DNA from: Streptomyces decoyicus | GTDB lineage: Bacteria > Actinomycetota > Actinomycetes > Streptomycetales > Streptomycetaceae | Length of the DNA stretch: 64,000 nt | Direction of reading: 5' to 3' | Assembly: GCF_019880305.1 (NCBI RefSeq) | Contig: NZ_CP082301.1 | Coordinates: 4,836,001-4,900,000, forward strand | The notes under the pieces: model-generated | The model's database searches: none | What the model was told of the DNA's origin: nothing | What the model saw: only the letters and a program-made list of their open reading frames with translations | Translations under genes and position numbers: made by a program | Shown here: piece after piece, positions 50,026 through 58,117 of the stretch | Layout of the letters: each line of letters starts with the position of its first letter | Numbering within the stretch: position 1 is the first letter of the stretch

Positions 50026-50883
50026 ATGATCGTGGTAACCGGCGCAACCGGCAATATCGGCCGCAGTCTTGTCGGCCGGCTCCTCACGGAAGGCGCCGCG
50101 GTACGCGCACTGAGCCGCGATCCGGCGCGCGCCGGCCTGCCGGCCGAGGCCGAGACGGTCCGCGCCGACCTCACCGGCACGGACGACCTCGGCCCGCTGC
50201 TGGCCGGCGCGGAGGCGCTGTTCCTCAACCTGGCGGCCGGCGGCGACCGGGCCGCGGCGGCGCTGCTCGACGCCGCCGTCAAGGCCGGTGTGCGCCGGGT
50301 CGTGCTCAACTCCTCGATGGCGGTGACCGATACCCCGGCCGACGAGGACAACTTCATCGCCCGGCTGCACGCCGGTCTGGAGCGCGCGGTGCGCGACTCC
50401 GGCCTGGAGTGGACCTTCGTCCGCGGCGGCAACTACGCCACCAACGCCCTTGCCTGGGCCCCGTCGATCCGTGCGTCGGGCGTGGTGCGCGAGGCGCACC
50501 CGGGCGCCCAGGGCGTCCCCGTCCATGAGGCCGACCTCGCCGATGTCGCGGCCGTCGCCCTGCTCGACCGCAGCGGCGCGCACCTGGGCAAGGCGTATGT
50601 CGTCACCGGCCCCGAGCGGATGACCGTTGCGCAGCAGGTCGCCGAGATCGGGCGGGCTACCGGGCGCGAGACCCGGGTCGAGCGGATCTCCGAGGAGGAA
50701 GCGGCCGAGGCGATGACCGGGCGGCATCTGACCAAGGAGGCCGCGCTGGAACTCGTCCGGATGTTCGGCCGGACGGTCGACGCGCCGCCCTTCCCCGTCT
50801 CGGACGCCGTCGAGCGGGTCACCGGCCGGCCGGGCCGGACGTTCGCCCGGTGGGCGCAGGACCACGCCGCCGACTTCTCCTGA
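50026..50883 (+). CDS. NmrA-like NAD(P)-binding protein
   Basis: 285 residues from ATG 50026 (MIVVTGATGNIGRSL), with GAAGG eight bases upstream; ATG 50002 is an alternative. Atypical short-chain dehydrogenase: Gly-rich TGATGNIG at residues 4-11, LFLNLAAGG, and RVVLNSSMAV near residue 88, but no complete Tyr-x3-Lys site, so redox sensing or a non-classical reductase activity is likely. It is the only gene in its unit. The 3' end overlaps the convergent DUF3995 gene by 65 bp. Confidence 0.85.
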   Translation: MIVVTGATGNIGRSLVGRLLTEGAAVRALSRDPARAGLPAEAETVRADLTGTDDLGPLLAGAEALFLNLAAGGDRAAAALLDAAVKAGVRRVVLNSSMAVTDTPADEDNFIARLHAGLERAVRDSGLEWTFVRGGNYATNALAWAPSIRASGVVREAHPGAQGVPVHEADLADVAAVALLDRSGAHLGKAYVVTGPERMTVAQQVAEIGRATGRETRVERISEEEAAEAMTGRHLTKEAALELVRMFGRTVDAPPFPVSDAVERVTGRPGRTFARWAQDHAADFS

Positions 50884-51436
50884 ACGGGCGGGCCGCCGGT
50901 GCCCCGGCGGCCCGCAGGCTCCTTTGATGGAGCACGGCCAGCGGCAGCAGCACCACCGCGCCCACGAAGAAATACGCATTGATCGCCATGCCCGTCCAGA
51001 ACTCCCCGGACGAGAGGTCGGCCGGCCGCTCCGCCAACCCCAGCAGGCCGTACGGGGTGAGCCCGGTGACCATGGTGAGGTTTTCCACGAGGCCCGGCAC
51101 TCCTCGTACCACCAGCAGGACCGCCCCGAACCAGAGTGGGAGGGTCACCGCCCACGGGGGTAGGCGGCGGCCCCACGGCCGGACGGTCGCCAGTGAGAGG
51201 ACCGCGCCGACCGCGGACATCGCGGTGATCAGCCCGTCGTACGCGAGGAATCCCCATACGGGGACGCTGTCCTGCCCGCCCATCGCCGACCGGTAGTCGA
51301 TGCCCATCCACAGATGCCATAGAAACGAGACGGTCAGCCAGCCGAAGGCCGCATACGCCCAGAACGCCGTCCGCCGGCGCAGGTGCCGCGCCGAAGCCGC
51401 AGGTGCCACCGAAGCCTTGCTCCGCAGAGAAGTCAT
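50819..51436 (-). CDS. DUF3995-like membrane protein
   Basis: 205 residues from ATG 51436; GTG 51445 is in frame and possible. Four membrane segments: FWAYAAFGWLTVSFLWHLWMG, LAYDGLITAMSAVGAVLSLATV, AVTLPLWFGAVLLVVRGV and GMAINAYFFVGAVVLLPLAVL. The last 35 residues are basic and low complexity and run antisense into the NmrA-like gene's end; the terminator hairpin also lies there, so the real end may be earlier in evolution but no earlier stop exists. Function unknown. Confidence 0.75.
   Translation of the reverse strand: MTSLRSKASVAPAASARHLRRRTAFWAYAAFGWLTVSFLWHLWMGIDYRSAMGGQDSVPVWGFLAYDGLITAMSAVGAVLSLATVRPWGRRLPPWAVTLPLWFGAVLLVVRGVPGLVENLTMVTGLTPYGLLGLAERPADLSSGEFWTGMAINAYFFVGAVVLLPLAVLHQRSLRAAGAPAARPFRRSRRRGPAPTGRTSGPAGR
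50888..50915. terminator. Terminator hairpin after the NmrA-like gene
   Basis: Perfect 12-bp arms (50888-50899 and 50904-50915) with a 4-nt loop, five bases after the stop. It also falls inside the 3' part of the convergent DUF3995 gene. Confidence 0.8.
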
Positions 51437-51624
51437 GTCCCGCACGCTACGAGCGCCGCGGTCGAGCGGCGTCCTCCTCCGGGTGCGGCTCCTTCCCCCG
51501 TACGGCGGATCCCCAACTCCCTCTGGACGGAGCCCTGATGCCCCGGTGTCGCGCCGCAGAGCCCTTTGTCGTCGCGTCGGAAAAGCCTTTGCCGCCTCCC
51601 CGTTCGCCGCCTTACCGTCCGCGC

Positions 51625-52551
51625 ATGCTGCCTCGTGTGGACACGGACGAAGAATGGGACGCGATCGTCCCCGACGAAGAGGTGATGCGGCCCGGCGCCG
51701 CCGCCCTGTGCGCCCGGCTCGGCGTCCGCGCGGGCCCCCTTTCCCGCTTCCCCACGGGGTCCCAGCCCGTCTACGCCGTCGGGGACCGCTACGTCCTCAA
51801 GCTCTTCCCCGCCGCCGCTGCCGACGACGGGATCGTCGAGGCGCGGGTGCTCGCCCACCTCCAGGGGCGCCTCCCCGTCCCCACCCCCTATGTCCACGAC
51901 GCCGGTGGGTGCGAGAACGGCTGGCGCTATGTGCTGATGTCCCGGCTGCGCGGCACGGACCTGGCCGCCGCCTGGCCCCGCATCCCCGCGGCCGACCAGG
52001 ACCGGATCGCCACCGAGGCCGGTGAGACCCTCGCAGCCCTGCACGCCCTGGACCCGGCACCGCTCGCCGATGTGCTCGGCCCCGGCGACTGGGGAGCCTT
52101 CACCGACCGGCAGCGCAGCACGGCGGCCGACCGGCAGCGCGCCCATGACCTGCCCGAACCCTGGCGGGAACAGATCCCCGAATTCCTCGCGTCGGTGGCG
52201 CTGCCCGCCGGGCCGCCCGGCGTCCTGCTGCACACCGAGTTCATGCGGCAGCATCTGACCGTCGACCCCTCGGACGACTGGCGGCTGACGGGACTCCTCG
52301 ACTTCGAACCCGCCATGATCGGGCATCGCGCCTATGACTTCGTCGCGGCCGGCCTCTTCGTCTCCCGGGGCGATCCCCGTCTGCTGTCGCGCATCTTCCG
52401 CGCCTACGGGGAGTCCTTCGCCCCCGGCGAACTCCTCGCCCTCGCGCTGCTGCACGTCTACAGCAATCTGCCCTGGTACCTGAGCGAGCTGCCCGCCCCG
52501 CCCGAGCCGACCCTCCCGTCCCTCGCGGAGACGTGGTTCGGGGCGGAGTGA
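51625..52551 (+). CDS. Aminoglycoside-phosphotransferase-like kinase with altered catalytic loop
   Basis: 308 residues from ATG 51625; a TACCGT hexamer about seven bases upstream would make it leaderless. APH fold: YVLKLFPA with the ATP-binding Lys, VLMSRLRGTDL hinge, catalytic loop LLHTEFMRQHLTV near residue 195, then LLDFEPAMIGHRAYDF with the metal-binding Asp. The usual HGD...N loop is changed to HTE...H, i.e. Glu for Asp. I recall this variant in other actinobacterial members, so it may be a functional subgroup. Substrate unknown; it should not be assumed to be antibiotic resistance. Confidence 0.82.
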   Translation: MLPRVDTDEEWDAIVPDEEVMRPGAAALCARLGVRAGPLSRFPTGSQPVYAVGDRYVLKLFPAAAADDGIVEARVLAHLQGRLPVPTPYVHDAGGCENGWRYVLMSRLRGTDLAAAWPRIPAADQDRIATEAGETLAALHALDPAPLADVLGPGDWGAFTDRQRSTAADRQRAHDLPEPWREQIPEFLASVALPAGPPGVLLHTEFMRQHLTVDPSDDWRLTGLLDFEPAMIGHRAYDFVAAGLFVSRGDPRLLSRIFRAYGESFAPGELLALALLHVYSNLPWYLSELPAPPEPTLPSLAETWFGAE

Positions 52552-52610
52552 GGGCGGTGCGGCGCGGGCCGTCAGAGGCAACCGGCCCTGAACTGCCCGC
52601 CGGCACCTTT

Positions 52611-52690
52611 TCCGCACCCCGCGTCATCCGCACCCCGCGTCATCCGCAACGCGCTTCCTCCGCAACCCACGGCATCCGCAACGCGCTTCA
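52611..52690. repeat. Five tandem 16-bp repeats ending in a stop codon
   Basis: Copies start at 52611, 52627, 52643, 52659 and 52675, each beginning TCCGCA. The first two are identical; the others vary after the sixth base. The last three bases of the array (52688-52690) are the TGA stop of the hydrolase on the minus strand. Confidence 0.88.
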
Positions 52691-53521
52691 GGTGAAGAAG
52701 CGCAGCAGCGCCTTCGCGGTGCCCCGGGGGTCGTCCTCGGGAGCGAAGTGGCCCGCTCCGGGGAGGGTCTCCTGGACGGCGCCGGGGATGGCGGCGGCGA
52801 TGCGGTCGCTGGTGGCGGGGTCGAGCCACTCGTCCTGTTCACCCCACAGGACCAGGGTGGGAACGGTGATCTCGCCGAGGCGGGCCACGGCTTCGCGGGT
52901 GTCCTCGTGGCTGACGGCGGTGACCTGGTCGAGCCAGCGCTGCTGTCCGTCGCGGCCTGCCCACGGGGCGAGATAGCCGTCGGCCGTCTCCTGGGTCATC
53001 GGGTGGTGGGTGGCGGTGCGGAAGCGGGCGGCGATGAGGTCGCCGAAGATGTCGGCCGGCATGGTGCGGTAGACGTCCGAGTGACGCTGCTGGTGCTCCG
53101 TGAACGGGGTGTTCCAAGGACCCAGGAGGGCGGCGTTCAGCAGTACCAGCCGGCGGACGGGTACCCGCTCGACGAGATGGGCCCGTGCCACGATCCCGCC
53201 GCCGATGTCGTGGCCGACCAGGGTGGGCTCCGCCAGGCCCCAGTGCTCGGTCAGCTCCGCCAGGGTGCGGGCCTGCCGGGCGATCGAGGGGGTGGTGCCC
53301 GGGGCCGTGCGGGAGCCGCCGAAGCCGAGCAGGTCCCATACGTGCACGGTGTGGTCGCGGGCGAGGAGGGGGACCACGCCCCGCCACAGGTAGGACGAGG
53401 CCGGCGTGCCGTGAACGAGGACGACCGGGGGGCCTTGGCCGAAGACGCCGGTGGCGGCCTCGCCTCCCGAGACACTGACGCGCTGGTCCAGCTTCCACGT
53501 CGCAGCAGTCTGCGCGAGCAC
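52688..53521 (-). CDS. Alpha/beta hydrolase with Asp nucleophile (haloalkane dehalogenase-like)
   Basis: 277 residues from GTG 53521, with GGGAGTGG upstream. Oxyanion region VLVHGTPASSYLW, nucleophile elbow VGHDIGGG near residue 112 (Asp instead of Ser), acid in GEQDEWLDP near residue 225 and His in GAGHFAPEDDP. Asp nucleophiles occur in haloalkane dehalogenases and epoxide hydrolases. Without the dehalogenase halide Trp pair being checked, the substrate is open. It diverges from a CGNR regulator that probably controls it. Confidence 0.88.
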   Translation of the reverse strand: MLAQTAATWKLDQRVSVSGGEAATGVFGQGPPVVLVHGTPASSYLWRGVVPLLARDHTVHVWDLLGFGGSRTAPGTTPSIARQARTLAELTEHWGLAEPTLVGHDIGGGIVARAHLVERVPVRRLVLLNAALLGPWNTPFTEHQQRHSDVYRTMPADIFGDLIAARFRTATHHPMTQETADGYLAPWAGRDGQQRWLDQVTAVSHEDTREAVARLGEITVPTLVLWGEQDEWLDPATSDRIAAAIPGAVQETLPGAGHFAPEDDPRGTAKALLRFFT

Positions 53522-53587
53522 GGCAACCCACTCCCTAGCTAAGGGGTAAAATTGACTTTGTCCGGTTACCCTAGCATGGAGTAAGGC

Positions 53588-54193
53588 GTGAAATTTGATT
53601 TTTCCGATTACGCGTTGGGGGCGGGGGTCGCAACCGACCTCGTCAACACCTCCCCCAGCGTGCGCAGCGCCGGCGAAGTGCTGGCCGACCCGGCCGCCCT
53701 GACCACGTTTCTGGCGGAGCACGGTCTGCACCCGGACGCGTTGGCCGACGGGCGCGGACCGACGCAGGACGATCTCGATCAGGTGCGAGCGCTGCGGCAG
53801 GAGATCCGCGCCCTCCTGGAGACGCCCGCCGAAGAGGACGTCGTGGACGCCGCCGCCGGACTGGTCGCCCGCGCGGGTCTCGGCCCCTCCCTGTTCCGTG
53901 ACGGCGAAGGCCGATGGCAGTGGTGCGTCGCGGCACGGCCGGAGGCCTCGCTCGCCGACGAGTTGGCCGTCCTCATGGGTGTCGGGCTGCTGGGGGCGTT
54001 GCGCACCCTGAGCCATGGCCGCTTCCGGCACTGCACTGCCGACGGATGCCAGGGCATGTTCGTCGACACCAGCAAGGCCGGCAAGCGTCGCTACTGCATG
54101 CCCGAGGTGTGCGGCAACCGGCGCAACGTCGCCAACCACCGCGCCCGGCGCGCCCGCAACAGCGCGGACACCACCCGGAGCGTGTCTCCTTGA
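53588..54193 (+). CDS. CGNR zinc-finger (ABATE) regulator
   Basis: 201 residues from GTG 53588. Residues 1-145 are the ABATE domain with LVNTSPSVRSAGEVL, residues 150-190 the CGNR finger: FRHCTADGCQGMFVDTS, RRYCMPEVCGNRRNVANHRARR with four Cys for zinc. Such proteins are stress-associated transcription regulators. It is divergent from the hydrolase with 66 bp between starts, which contain AGGGGTAA and TTACCCT as an imperfect inverted repeat, a candidate shared operator. Confidence 0.9.
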   Translation: MKFDFSDYALGAGVATDLVNTSPSVRSAGEVLADPAALTTFLAEHGLHPDALADGRGPTQDDLDQVRALRQEIRALLETPAEEDVVDAAAGLVARAGLGPSLFRDGEGRWQWCVAARPEASLADELAVLMGVGLLGALRTLSHGRFRHCTADGCQGMFVDTSKAGKRRYCMPEVCGNRRNVANHRARRARNSADTTRSVSP

Positions 54194-54289
54194 CGGCCGG
54201 TCATGCGCAGGACTACGTCGCCCTGTGAGTGCGTCGCCCCACTGCCCTGGTGTGATCACGAAAGACCGCGGGCGGCCCACCGACGAAGA

Positions 54290-54324
54290 CGTCCCCGCTC
54301 CGGCGCAAGGCCGGAGCGGGGACG
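54290..54324. terminator. Perfect 14-bp terminator between CGNR and nucleotidase genes
   Basis: Arms 54290-54303 and 54311-54324 with a 7-nt loop; between convergent genes ending at 54193 and 54390. Confidence 0.85.
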
Positions 54325-54389
54325 CGGTGTACGAGGGAGCCGAGGCGGTGCCCGGCGCCGTCGGGAGGCCCCGAGTGGGGGGCCGCTGC

Positions 54390-56207
54390 CTACTTCACGA
54401 CCGTGATGCGGTCCGCCTTCGGCGGGGTGAGGGGCTTGTCCGCCGAGGAGTGTGCCGTCAGGTAGCCGGTGAAGGCGTCCAGGTCGGAGGGGCCGACGTA
54501 CTTGTTCCTGCCGTCCTTGAAGGCGGCGAAGCCGTCACCGCCGCCGGCCAGGAACTCGTTCATCGCGACGCGGTAGGTCTTGGCCGGGTCGAGGGCGGCC
54601 CCGTCCAGCTTCACCGAGTCCTTGACGACGCGCGCGGCGCCCGACTTGGTCATGTCGAGGGTGTAGGTCAGGCCCTCGGAGACCTGGAGGATCTTCGGGG
54701 AGGCCTCGTTGGAGCCGCTGACCTGCTGCTGGAGCCCGGCCAGCAGCTGGGAGCCGGTGAGGTCGACGACGTTCAGCATGTTGGTGAAGGGCTGGACCGT
54801 GAACGCCTCGCCGTAGGTCACCACCCCGTCGCCCTCCGAGCCGGACGCCTTGAAGGCGAGGTCGGAGCGCACCCCGCCGGGGTTCATCAGGGCGAGCTGG
54901 GCGCCGCCCTTGCCGTCCGCCTTGGTGGCTTCCAGCTGGGCGTCGGAGATGACGTCGCCGAGCGGTGACTCGGGGGCCGCTGCGCCGCGGCCCGCGATGT
55001 CGGCGGAGATATGGCCGACGGGGCGGCCCGCGACCGGCGCGGCGAGCTTGTTCCAGCGGGCGATCAGCGACGTCATGTCCGCGGCCTTGGGCTGGGTGCG
55101 GTCGACGACGTGGTTGGCCGCGTGGGGCGCCTTGACCGTGGTCCGCACGATGTCGCGGGTGCGGCGGTCGTAGGTCAGCGTGGTGTCGGTGTAGAGCTTG
55201 CCGTAGGACGCGGCGGAGGTGACGGTGCGCGGCCTGCCGGACGGGTCCGGGACGGTGCAGCTGTAGGCCTGGTGGGTGTGGCCGGTGACCAGCGCGTCGA
55301 CCTTCGGCGTGACGTGCTTGGCGATGTCGGTGATCGGCCCGGAGATGCCGTCGCCGGGGCCGGGGCTGTCGCAGTCGTAGTTGTACGAGGTGGAGGCGGG
55401 CAGACCGCCTTCGTGGATGAGGGCGACGATCGACTTCACGCCCTGCTTGTTCAGCACCTTGGCGTACTTGTTGATCGTCTCGACCTCGTCGTGGAACTTC
55501 AGGCCCTTGACGCCGTCGGCGTTGACGATGTCCGGGGTGCCCTCCAGCGTCACCCCGATGAAGCCGATCTTGACACCCTTGTGCTTCCAGACGGTGTACG
55601 GCTTGAGCAGCGGCTTGCCGGACTTCTCGTCCGTGACATTGGCGGTCAGGTACGGGAAGCCCGCGCCGCGGAACTTCCTGCCCTTCTCGTAGCAGCCGTC
55701 CTTCGGGTGACAGCCGCCCTTCTGGAGGCGGGTCAATTCGGCCCGGCCCTCGTCGAATTCGTGGTTGCCGACGGAGGTGACGTCGAGGCCCAGCTTGTTC
55801 ATCGCCTCGATGGTCGGCTCGTCGTGGAACAGACCGGAGAGCAGGGGGCTGGCACCGACCAGGTCGCCGGCCGCGGCGGTGACCGAGTAGGGGTGGCCCT
55901 TGCGGGCCGTCCGCAGGGACTGCGCGAGGTACTCGGCCCCGCCCGCCGCCACGCTCTTCTTGCTGCCGTCCGGCCGGCTCTCCTCGACCGTGCCGGAGGA
56001 GCCCTGTGGCGGTTCGAGATTGCCGTGGAAGTCGTTGAAGGAGAGCAGCTGCACATCGACGGTGCGGCCGGCGCGGGCGGCGCGGGCGGCGTGGCCGGTG
56101 TCGGCACCGGCCGGCAGGGCGGTGGCGGTGAGCCCGGCGGCGGCCAGTACGGCGGCGCCGATCGTCAATCTTCGTACGGTGCGGCGCCGTTGCGGTGTCG
56201 CTGGCAT
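54390..56207 (-). CDS. Secreted 5'-nucleotidase / cyclic phosphodiesterase, UshA-like
   Basis: 605 residues. Signal peptide of about 35 residues with a twin-Arg-like RRRTVRRLTIG and cleavage near PAGADT. Metallophosphoesterase domain with FNDFHGN, AAGDLVGASP, GNHEFDEG and VTGHTHQAYSC for the two metals; C-terminal 5_nucleotid_C domain from about residue 415 with GVRSDLAF, PFTNMLNVVDLTGSQL and YRVAMNEFLAGGGDGF. Releases phosphate and nucleoside from extracellular nucleotides, so it fits phosphate scavenging, although no PHO box was seen. It is adjacent to mshD but divergent. Confidence 0.94.
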   Translation of the reverse strand: MPATPQRRRTVRRLTIGAAVLAAAGLTATALPAGADTGHAARAARAGRTVDVQLLSFNDFHGNLEPPQGSSGTVEESRPDGSKKSVAAGGAEYLAQSLRTARKGHPYSVTAAAGDLVGASPLLSGLFHDEPTIEAMNKLGLDVTSVGNHEFDEGRAELTRLQKGGCHPKDGCYEKGRKFRGAGFPYLTANVTDEKSGKPLLKPYTVWKHKGVKIGFIGVTLEGTPDIVNADGVKGLKFHDEVETINKYAKVLNKQGVKSIVALIHEGGLPASTSYNYDCDSPGPGDGISGPITDIAKHVTPKVDALVTGHTHQAYSCTVPDPSGRPRTVTSAASYGKLYTDTTLTYDRRTRDIVRTTVKAPHAANHVVDRTQPKAADMTSLIARWNKLAAPVAGRPVGHISADIAGRGAAAPESPLGDVISDAQLEATKADGKGGAQLALMNPGGVRSDLAFKASGSEGDGVVTYGEAFTVQPFTNMLNVVDLTGSQLLAGLQQQVSGSNEASPKILQVSEGLTYTLDMTKSGAARVVKDSVKLDGAALDPAKTYRVAMNEFLAGGGDGFAAFKDGRNKYVGPSDLDAFTGYLTAHSSADKPLTPPKADRITVVK

Positions 56208-56361
56208 GTGTTCCCCTCCTGGATGGTCCTGAGCGGACGGCAGCTTATTGTCGACGCGCGTAGCGCAACAGGGGTCTCCGGGTTACGAGCTGGTTGCCGG
56301 GAGGACGAGGAGCCGCGGGTGGTGCCCCGCCGGGAACCCGGCAGGGTCGTACGCTTCACAC

Positions 56362-57300
56362 ATGACTGACGCTGCACAGGAGATGGGCCGGGCCGGCCGC
56401 AGGATCCAGGTGGTCGACGAGCTCGCGCCGGAAGAGGCCGGAGCCGTCCTCGAGCTGATCGAGCGGGCCGCGCGTACGGACGGGCAGCCCGCCGTGTCCG
56501 AGCAGGGGCGGCTTCAGCTGCGCGGAGGCGTACGCGCGGGCGTGCGCCATGTGCTGGTGTACTCGCACGGCGACGAGGCCGAGGAGCTGGTCGCGTACGG
56601 GCAACTGGAGGACACCGACCCGGTGGAGGCACCGGCCGCCGAGCTGGTGGTGCACCCGGGGCACCGCGGCCGCGGGCACGGCCGGGCGCTGGGCGGCGAG
56701 CTGCTGGAGCAGTCCGGGCGCCGGCTGCGGGTCTGGGCGCACGGCGGGCATCCGGCCGCCCGGCACCTCGCCCAGACCCTGGGGCTGACGATGTTCCGGG
56801 AGCTGCGGCAGATGCGGCGCTCGCTGACGGATCTGGAGCTGCCGGAGCCGGTGCTGCCCGAGGGCGTGTCGGTACGGACCTTCCAGCCCGGCACCGATGA
56901 CGCGGCCTGGCTGGAGGTGAACGCGGAGGCCTTCGCGCACCACCCGGAGCAGGGTTCGCTGATCCAGCGCGATCTGGACGACCGCAAGGCCGAGGGGTGG
57001 TTCGACCCGAAGGGCTTCTTCCTGGCGGAGAAGGACGGGCGGCTGGTCGGCTTCCACTGGACCAAGGTGCACGCCGACGAGGGCCTCGGTGAGGTCTATG
57101 TGCTCGGGGTGCGTCCCGGCGCCCAGGGCGGCGGTCTGGGCAAGGCACTGACGTCGGTCGGACTGCGGCATCTGGCCGGTCAGGGGCTGCCGACGGCGAT
57201 GCTGTACGTCGACGCGGACAACGCGGCGGCGGTGAGCGTGTACGAGCGGATGGGGTTCGCCACGCACGAGACGGATCTGATGTACCGCTCGGAGACGTGA
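56362..57300 (+). CDS. mshD: Mycothiol synthase
   Basis: 312 residues from ATG 56362; a TACGCT hexamer six bases upstream suggests a leaderless start. Two GNAT domains: the N-terminal one has LVVHPGHRGRGHGRALG, the C-terminal one VYVLGVRPGAQGGGLGKALTSVG with the acetyl-CoA loop, then LYVDADNAAAVSVYERMGF. It acetylates the Cys of Cys-GlcN-Ins to complete mycothiol, the main thiol of actinobacteria. The last 28 bases are duplicated in tandem after the stop codon. Confidence 0.95.
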   Translation: MTDAAQEMGRAGRRIQVVDELAPEEAGAVLELIERAARTDGQPAVSEQGRLQLRGGVRAGVRHVLVYSHGDEAEELVAYGQLEDTDPVEAPAAELVVHPGHRGRGHGRALGGELLEQSGRRLRVWAHGGHPAARHLAQTLGLTMFRELRQMRRSLTDLELPEPVLPEGVSVRTFQPGTDDAAWLEVNAEAFAHHPEQGSLIQRDLDDRKAEGWFDPKGFFLAEKDGRLVGFHWTKVHADEGLGEVYVLGVRPGAQGGGLGKALTSVGLRHLAGQGLPTAMLYVDADNAAAVSVYERMGFATHETDLMYRSET

Positions 57301-57334
57301 GCGGGATCTGATGTACCGCTCGGAGGCGTGAGCG
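57273..57334. repeat. 31-bp tandem duplication across the mshD stop codon
   Basis: Copies 57273-57303 and 57304-57334 differ at a single base. The first copy contains the mshD stop; the second is untranslated. Confidence 0.9.
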
Positions 57335-57353
57335 GGACGGAAGACGGTCGCCG

Positions 57354-57381
57354 CGGGGCGGGCCCACGAGGGCCCGCCCCG
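57354..57381. terminator. Terminator between mshD and the GNAT gene
   Basis: Perfect 12-bp arms with a 4-nt loop (ACGA), between convergent genes. Confidence 0.85.
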
Positions 57382-57385
57382 TTCG

Positions 57386-58024
57386 TCATTGCTGCCGGGC
57401 GCGCTCGTCCGGCTGTTGCCGCTGCTCCTCCTGCTGCGCCCGCCACTCGCGCGCCAGCATCGCGTAGACGACCTCGTCGCTCCACTCCCCGTCGAGGAAC
57501 TCGTTCTCCCGCAGATGGCCCTCCCGGCGCATCCCCAGCCGTTCGAGCACCCGGGCCGAGGCGGTGTTGCGCCCGTCCAACTCGGCCTGGATGCGGTGGA
57601 GGTGCAGCTCCTCGAAGCCCAGTTTCAGCAGCGCCCGGCTCGCCTCGGTGGCGTAGCCGTGACCGGCGTGGTCCGGGTGGAAGACGTAGCCGATGCCGCC
57701 CTGGCGGTGGGCCCGGCTCTTCCAGAAGAAGGTGACGTCGCCGACCAGGGTGCCGCTCTCGCGGACGACGACGGCGAGCTGGAGGACGTCGCCGGACTCG
57801 CGCAGCGTGGTGCGGGCGGTCTTGGCGTCGACGGAGGCCCGCGAACCGGCCTCGTCGAAGGGGCCCCAGTAGAGGTAGCGGCAGACCTCGGGGCGGCGCT
57901 GGTAGGCGTGGATCGCGGCGAAGTCGTCGTGGCGGACGGGGCGCAGATCCAGGCGTTCGGTGCGTATCGGGTAGCCGGGGGTGTACGGCAGCGGCGGCGT
58001 CAGGGGTGCGGAGGAAGGGGGCAC
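57386..58024 (-). CDS. GNAT acetyltransferase, RimJ/RimL-like
   Basis: 212 residues. GNAT fold with IRTERLDLRPVRHDDFAAIHAY at the start, IGYVFHPDHAGHGYATEASRALL near residue 115 as the acetyl-CoA loop, and NTASARVLERLGMRREGHLRENEFL near residue 160. Probably acetylates a protein N-terminus, small molecule or peptide. The tail after residue 190 is Gln/Arg-rich. Convergent with mshD. Confidence 0.87.
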   Translation of the reverse strand: MPPSSAPLTPPLPYTPGYPIRTERLDLRPVRHDDFAAIHAYQRRPEVCRYLYWGPFDEAGSRASVDAKTARTTLRESGDVLQLAVVVRESGTLVGDVTFFWKSRAHRQGGIGYVFHPDHAGHGYATEASRALLKLGFEELHLHRIQAELDGRNTASARVLERLGMRREGHLRENEFLDGEWSDEVVYAMLAREWRAQQEEQRQQPDERARQQ

Positions 58025-58079
58025 AGCGGAAGCGTAGGCAGCGGAGGTTGACAGGTGCAGCCCATTTCCCCCACCCTTT

Positions 58080-58095
58080 CACTACTTAATTAGTG
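58080..58095 (+). promoter_or_regulatory. Candidate operator CACTA-N6-TAGTG before the ABC pair
   Basis: Perfect 5-bp arms with an A/T-rich centre. It resembles operators of YtrA-type GntR regulators, which often control such ABC pairs, but no GntR gene is in this locus. Confidence 0.5.
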
Positions 58096-58117
58096 GAATG
58101 GCTTAGGGGGACGGGTG

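Noticed and set aside
51625..52551. Aminoglycoside resistance gene
   Set aside because: The fold is APH-like but the catalytic loop is changed and no resistance context exists, so resistance cannot be claimed.
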